Below the pieces are notes generated by a model. The model ran no database searches. It saw nothing but the letters and a program-made list of their open reading frames with translations, and was not told where the DNA came from. Positions 40,197-44,868 of a stretch of 44,868 bases of DNA are shown here, piece by piece. Made by a program: the position numbers and the translations under genes. Origin of the DNA: Fidelibacterota bacterium (GTDB lineage: Bacteria > Fidelibacterota > Marinisomatia > Marinisomatales > Marinisomataceae); NCBI GenBank assembly GCA_017856055.1, contig JAFMFP010000004.1, forward strand, positions 1 to 44,868, in the 5' to 3' direction. Each line of letters opens with the position of its first letter. The stretch's first letter is position 1.

Positions 40197-40688
40197 TCAA
40201 TTAAGTTGTTTAATTAGGAACTGTACTTCTTTGGTTCCTTGCTCCGTAAATTGCGAACCACATTCTAGAAAATCAAATCTTTTATGAAATCTCAATGAAC
40301 CAGGATTTGGTGGCTGAATATTAACTTCACAAGTGATACTAGAAAAATTATTTAAGTTAGAAAAAGTAATTAGATCAAGATAAAAAGCTGTGCCAATTTT
40401 TCTATTTTGAAACTCTGGCATAATTGATATTCTATCAATATAAATAAAATTAGAGTATCTTTTGGACACCCATTGATAATTAGGGCTATCATAATTTTGA
40501 TCTTCCTTTAAACATAACAAGAATCCTGCAGGCTTTCCATTAAAGATAGCTACTTTTAAATAACAAGAATTTTCAATCAATAATTGAAGTTTATCTAAAG
40601 TCAAATTTCCAACCTGGGGCTTATTTAACTGATTACACTCAAAAATAAATTCTAAATAGTTTTTTGAAAAATCTTTGAGTTCAAGCAT
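40197..40688 (-). CDS. GNAT-family N-acetyltransferase
   Basis: KPAGFLLCL, IDRISIMPEFQNRKIGTAFYLDLI, NPGSLRFHKRFDF. Confidence 0.85.
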   Translation of the reverse strand: MLELKDFSKNYLEFIFECNQLNKPQVGNLTLDKLQLLIENSCYLKVAIFNGKPAGFLLCLKEDQNYDSPNYQWVSKRYSNFIYIDRISIMPEFQNRKIGTAFYLDLITFSNLNNFSSITCEVNIQPPNPGSLRFHKRFDFLECGSQFTEQGTKEVQFLIKQLN

Positions 40689-40691
40689 TGA

Positions 40692-41258
40692 TTATGCTCC
40701 AATTAATGGATTGGTTGTAGAAACAGCATTTTCTGCTATTCCAATAAAAAACCAGGTGAAGCCAATAAATAACATCAAAGAAATCATCATTAAAATCATC
40801 GCAACTATTGATACGCCGACAGCTCTAACAGTTGATTGAAAATCTAACGCTTGTCTGACTGCTACTGTAAATGCGGCAATTTGAAGAAAAGGGACCATCA
40901 CTTCAACAAGGCCACCTATGAAAGGAAATATTTTTAAGCCATATAAAAGACCTGGGGCCGAAGCAAAACCTAGAACTCTTAAGAGTTCTCCCGTATTCGA
41001 AGATGTAGTAGGCTCAGGTAAAATTTTTGTTCCCACAAAGACAATAAACATAGACCAAATTATCCACCTTACAACACTACCAAGAGCTCCTTGAGCTAAA
41101 ATAATTGGGTTTAAACTACCAATTATAATACCTTGAACGATTGAAACTAAAATAACAGTCATTAAGGCTTGGTTTGTTAGGGATTTATCGGACTCAACCA
41201 TTTCGTAAAATGCTACATCCAATGTTATTGCTTTATATAATTTTTGAAAATATGTCAT
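40692..41258 (-). CDS. Yip1-domain integral membrane protein
   Basis: Polytopic; TGELLRVLGFASAPGLLYGLKIFPFIGGLVEVMVPFLQIAAFTVAVRQALDF. Confidence 0.7.
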   Translation of the reverse strand: MTYFQKLYKAITLDVAFYEMVESDKSLTNQALMTVILVSIVQGIIIGSLNPIILAQGALGSVVRWIIWSMFIVFVGTKILPEPTTSSNTGELLRVLGFASAPGLLYGLKIFPFIGGLVEVMVPFLQIAAFTVAVRQALDFQSTVRAVGVSIVAMILMMISLMLFIGFTWFFIGIAENAVSTTNPLIGA

Positions 41259-41270
41259 CTGTTTACCTTC

Positions 41271-41657
41271 TTATAAGCTTCCTTCAATACAAGTGGTATC
41301 AAAACCTCCTCTTGTATTATAAATTGTAGTTATTTTTATACGATTTGTTTGAAGCAGTTTTTTCAAGTCTTTATAAATCCTCTTTGTCACTGCTTCTTGA
41401 TAGATACCAACATTTCTATAACTCACAAAATAATATTTTAATGATTTCAGCTCTACGCACTTACCACCCTCTGGATAATATTCAATGATAACATCTGCTA
41501 AATCTGGTAATCCGCTAAAGGGACATACGGCACTAAACTCTCTAGTCTCAGTTACAATATATTGATTAGGACTATCAAAAGAGAAAGATTCTAAAAAATC
41601 TGAATTGATAGTATCTTCAGATAAAAAATTAAATTGTCTTCCATCTGCTTTAGGCAT
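41271..41657 (-). CDS. queF: NADPH-dependent preQ0 reductase QueF (start likely [12 protein letters not shown] open to 41696)
   Basis: [57 protein letters not shown] before the internal ATG. Confidence 0.93.
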   Translation of the reverse strand: MPKADGRQFNFLSEDTINSDFLESFSFDSPNQYIVTETREFSAVCPFSGLPDLADVIIEYYPEGGKCVELKSLKYYFVSYRNVGIYQEAVTKRIYKDLKKLLQTNRIKITTIYNTRGGFDTTCIEGSL

Positions 41658-42018
41658 TTTCCCCCCAATAAGTACAACCATAGTTGTTACCTTCACTGAC
41701 TGTAATCGAATATAAAGACTTAAGATCCTTTTTCAAATTGTTCCAAATCCATTGAGCTAATAACTCAGTTGTAGGATTTTCAAGTCCCTGAACTTCATTT
41801 AAATATGAGTGATCCAAAATTGAGTGGATTTTTTGATTATATATTTGATCGATATCATAAAAGTCGACTACCCAACCTGATTTAGCATTTATGACATCTT
41901 TAATAGTCACTGTTATGTGAAAAGTATGTCCATGTATTTTAGCGCAAGGATGACTTGGATCTATTTTAGTCAGCTTTCTAGCAGCATGAAATTCATATTT
42001 TCTTTTTAGTTCAAACAT
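41650..42018 (-). CDS. queD: 6-carboxytetrahydropterin synthase QueD
   Basis: [46 protein letters not shown]. Confidence 0.94.
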   Translation of the reverse strand: MFELKRKYEFHAARKLTKIDPSHPCAKIHGHTFHITVTIKDVINAKSGWVVDFYDIDQIYNQKIHSILDHSYLNEVQGLENPTTELLAQWIWNNLKKDLKSLYSITVSEGNNYGCTYWGENA

Positions 42019-42641
42019 TATTTTATTCCCATCAATTTATGAGTTTGCAAACTTAACTTCCATTTTGGATTTTTAATACAATAATTTACGCATTCTAACG
42101 TGCTTTTTTCTATCTCAATCCCATCCATAGGTTGGAGAAAAAAATGATCAAATTTTAATGATTCAAAAATTGAAGGATCAAAATTTTTTTGAGGATAAAC
42201 TAACTTTAATTCATTCCCAAATTTTAAAACTAGTTTCGAATTTGCTTTTGGACTAACGCAAATCCAATCGATATCATCTGGTGGTAAAATTGTCCCATTG
42301 GTTTCAATAGCAATCTCAAATCCTTTGCGGTGTACTTCATCTATCAATTTTTTATCTAATTGTAATAAAGGTTCTCCTCCAGTAAAAACAACAAATGGGC
42401 TATCATCTCCCTTCCATAAATTTTCAATTAAAGTTGCTAAGTTTTCTGATTGATATTTACCACCATTTTCACCATCAATCCCCCAAAAGTCAGTATCACA
42501 AAACTGACAAATAGCAGTTGATCTATCTTTTTCAAGACCAGACCAAAGATTACATCCCGAAAAACGACAAAAAACTGCAGGTCTTCCAGTGTGAAATCCT
42601 TCTCCTTGAAGTGTAAAATATATTTCTTTAATGGAATACAT
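42018..42641 (-). CDS. queE: 7-carboxy-7-deazaguanine synthase QueE (radical SAM)
   Basis: LQGEGFHTGRPAVFCRFSGCNLW...AICQFCDTDF (long-spaced CX14CX2C-type cluster), VVFTGGEPLLQ. Confidence 0.94.
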   Translation of the reverse strand: MYSIKEIYFTLQGEGFHTGRPAVFCRFSGCNLWSGLEKDRSTAICQFCDTDFWGIDGENGGKYQSENLATLIENLWKGDDSPFVVFTGGEPLLQLDKKLIDEVHRKGFEIAIETNGTILPPDDIDWICVSPKANSKLVLKFGNELKLVYPQKNFDPSIFESLKFDHFFLQPMDGIEIEKSTLECVNYCIKNPKWKLSLQTHKLMGIK

Positions 42642-43318
42642 TATTGCAGGATTGGATCAATTAAATTTAACTCCTTAAACCCATTGATTCGCAAAATGCA
42701 AGCATCGCATTCTCGACAGGGAAGTCCCCTAATTGGATCATAACATGAATGTGTTAAAGAATAATCTACCCCAAGATTTAATCCCTTTGTAATAATTTCA
42801 GATTTCTTCAAATGTATCAAAGGAGTATGAATTCGAATTTTTTGTGACCCTTGGGAAAACTTTGTTGCAAAATTAGCCATTTCTTGAAAAGCATTGATAA
42901 ACTCAGGACGACAATCTGGATATCCACTATAGTCCAAAGCATTTACACCAATAAAAATATCAAAGATATTGTTGACCTCAGCATAGGCCAGAGCATAGGA
43001 TAAAAAAATGGTGTTACGCACTGGCACATAGGTGATAGGAATTTCCTCATCCATTTTTCTATTCTTTGGTACTTGAATGTTATCTGTTAACGCAGAATTC
43101 CCAAACTGTCTTAAGTCAATAGTTAAAATCTTATGATTATCAATTGATAATTTCTCCAGAATTTTCTTAGCGGCAGAGAGTTCGTATTTATGATTTTGTT
43201 CATAATCAAAACTAATGGCATGCACAATAAAATCTTGGTTAGCTTGATATAAGACTGTAGTTGAATCAAGCCCGCCACTAAATAAGACTACACAATGTTT
43301 TTTATCTTTTTTCATCAA
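42641..43318 (-). CDS. queC: 7-cyano-7-deazaguanine synthase QueC
   Basis: VVLFSGGLDSTTVLY; C-terminal zinc cysteines SCYDPIRGLPCRECDACILR. Confidence 0.95.
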   Translation of the reverse strand: MMKKDKKHCVVLFSGGLDSTTVLYQANQDFIVHAISFDYEQNHKYELSAAKKILEKLSIDNHKILTIDLRQFGNSALTDNIQVPKNRKMDEEIPITYVPVRNTIFLSYALAYAEVNNIFDIFIGVNALDYSGYPDCRPEFINAFQEMANFATKFSQGSQKIRIHTPLIHLKKSEIITKGLNLGVDYSLTHSCYDPIRGLPCRECDACILRINGFKELNLIDPILQ

Positions 43319-43368
43319 TGGAATATAAAAAAATTAGATTATAAATTAGGCCATAAATAACTTCATCA

Positions 43369-44187
43369 ATGCTAAAAGTCTCTGTAATTATTTCAACCTA
43401 CAACAAATCAGATTTTCTTGAGAAAGTTTTATGGGGGTATTCCAATCAAACCTATACAAATTTTGAGATTCTAATTGCTGATGATGGTTCAAGTCAAGAT
43501 CATCAGAGCAAGAATAAATCTAACCTCCTATTAAATAATTTGAAATATCAGTATGTCTATCATAATGATGATGGTTTTAGGAAATGTAGAATTCTTAACC
43601 AAGCTATTCTCCAAAGTAAGGGAGAATATTTAATTTTCTCAGATGGAGATTGTATTCCCGATCAAGATTTTGTAAAAAAACATGTATTGCTTGCTGAGAA
43701 AAATAAATTTTTGTCTGGCGGACATATACCTTTAAGCAAAAAAAACTCTTCTTCAGTTTCAAAAAATGATATAATCAGTCAACAAGTTTTCAAAAAATCA
43801 TTCTTGTTTAAAAAAGGTGAAAAAATATCAAAAAAATATCTCAAGCTGATTAAAAATAGTTTCATAGCAAGCATTTTAGATAAAGTGACAATCACCAAAC
43901 CTACATTTAATGGTAATAACAGTTCTGCTTGGAAGAAAGATATTCTCGAAGTGAATGGGTTTGATGAAAGAATGAAATACGGAGGATTAGATTGTGAAAT
44001 GGGCTATCGATTAAACAATCTTGGGATAAAAGGGAAACAAATACGACATCAATGTTCTCCATTACACCTTTACCATGATAGACCATATAAGAATGATTTG
44101 GATCGCAAGGCAAATCGAGTAATTCGACTTGAAACAATTTCTTCAAAAAAAACATTTACTAACCATGGAATTGAACAAACACAATAA
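43369..44187 (+). CDS. Glycosyltransferase family 2
   Basis: VSVIISTYNKSDFLEKVLWGYSNQTYTNFEILIADDGS; FSDGDCIPD; NSSAWKKDILEVNGFDERM..GGLDCEMGYRL. Confidence 0.93.
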   Translation: MLKVSVIISTYNKSDFLEKVLWGYSNQTYTNFEILIADDGSSQDHQSKNKSNLLLNNLKYQYVYHNDDGFRKCRILNQAILQSKGEYLIFSDGDCIPDQDFVKKHVLLAEKNKFLSGGHIPLSKKNSSSVSKNDIISQQVFKKSFLFKKGEKISKKYLKLIKNSFIASILDKVTITKPTFNGNNSSAWKKDILEVNGFDERMKYGGLDCEMGYRLNNLGIKGKQIRHQCSPLHLYHDRPYKNDLDRKANRVIRLETISSKKTFTNHGIEQTQ

Positions 44188-44868
44188 TCAAATGACTATC
44201 TACTTTGATGTGAAAGAATTGTATTATCTTCCTCAATATCTTCCCATTTTTCACCAATTAATTGAAAGAGGATATGATAAAACGGTATTTGTTTTTCATC
44301 ATGGAAAATTTGATGACCAAATTCAAAAAATTATTGAATCCAATGGTTTGATTTCAGAATGGGTTCAGAATGATACTGAAGCTAAAGATTTATATATTCA
44401 TCAAAAACCAAATTGGATATTTTTTGGAAACTCTTTTCCTTTTCTTAGAGAGATTCATGATTACTCCAAGACAGCACAACTTGGCCATGGTGTAGGTCCA
44501 AAATCTAGCTATTATTCTAAGTCCTCCACTCCAAATACTGTCCGCTTTGTTGAAGGAGAATATAGAAAAATTAAACTAGAGTCAATGTTTCCAGATGATA
44601 AATTTATAGATACAGGATTCTCAAAACTTGATCCTATTTTGACTGGAAGTTCAGAAAGAATTGATATTCAAAAAATTGGATTAACTAACAAAAAAAAGAC
44701 CATCCTCTATGCTCCTACATTTTATCCAAGCAGTATAGAAAAATTTCCAGAAAATTTTCCTAAAATTTTCAACGAATTCAATATTATTATCAAACCACAT
44801 TTTTTCACGCACAGCAAGCAGAAATATAGTAATCAACGAAAACGTTTAAAGATTTGGGGGCAGTATGA
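44165..44868 (+). CDS. CDP-glycerol glycerophosphotransferase-like protein, N-terminal part (runs off right edge)
   Basis: Open frame from ATG 44165 (or 44192) to the window end, hand-translated: ...AQLGHGVGPKSSYYSKS...FVEGEYRKIKLESMFPDDKFIDTGFSKLDPIL...KKTILYAPTFYPSS. Confidence 0.7.
   Translation, partial: MELNKHNNQMTIYFDVKELYYLPQYLPIFHQLIERGYDKTVFVFHHGKFDDQIQKIIESNGLISEWVQNDTEAKDLYIHQKPNWIFFGNSFPFLREIHDYSKTAQLGHGVGPKSSYYSKSSTPNTVRFVEGEYRKIKLESMFPDDKFIDTGFSKLDPILTGSSERIDIQKIGLTNKKKTILYAPTFYPSSIEKFPENFPKIFNEFNIIIKPHFFTHSKQKYSNQRKRLKIWGQY

Noticed and set aside
40084-40287. 67-aa plus-strand ORF across the micro-ORF/GNAT region
   Set aside because: Antisense to the GNAT gene and to the 36-aa micro-ORF, which fits operon direction better.
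43319-43368. preQ1 riboswitch upstream of queC
   Set aside because: Only 50 bp separate queC from the divergent GT2 gene; no preQ1 pseudoknot-like C-rich/A-rich pattern seen.
43907-44155. 82-aa minus-strand ORF opposite GT2
   Set aside because: Antisense to a convincing GT2 catalytic domain.
1-44868. CRISPR arrays, transposons, prophage, integrons, retrons or defence islands
   Set aside because: No regularly spaced repeats, transposase/integrase/RT signatures or nuclease-defence gene sets were seen in any frame read.

Overview
Low-GC bacterial chromosome segment, gene-dense and operon-rich, mostly housekeeping and energy metabolism. No CRISPR array, transposase, phage gene or integron was recognised. 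From left to right: (1) the 5' end of a 16S rRNA gene on the minus strand, running off the left edge; (2) nupC / trigger factor / a small unknown protein; (3) a TetR-fadE-fadA-fadN beta-oxidation operon with a FadR-like palindrome touching the regulator start codon; (4) rpe-tkt-rpiB; (5) a ~14.5 kb minus-strand respiratory cluster encoding Alternative Complex III (ActA-F) plus an A2-type caa3 cytochrome c oxidase, two SCO proteins, heme A synthase and heme O synthase; (6) a DASS transporter coupled to a UspA protein, then tpx, Fe-SOD, thiamine pyrophosphokinase, class I FBA and GlpX; (7) a run of small membrane, SDR and unknown genes; (8) tRNA-Lys(CTT), a cold-shock protein, and a putative exported Ni-superoxide dismutase overlapping a DUF6580-like membrane gene; (9) a sulfotransferase and two micro-ORFs missing from the supplied ORF track; (10) queC-E-D-F; (11) a GT2 glycosyltransferase and a truncated CDP-glycerol-glycerophosphotransferase-like ORF at the right edge. 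The most interesting candidates are the Ni-SOD whose His-Cys-x-x-Pro-Cys nickel hook would be exposed by signal peptidase (with its coupled membrane gene), the two overlapping micro-ORFs, and the unknown 99-aa protein inside the ACIII-caa3 cluster. Gene content would fit a marine low-GC lineage such as Marinimicrobia/SAR406, but that is a guess. All family assignments come from motif recognition by eye; no searches were run.
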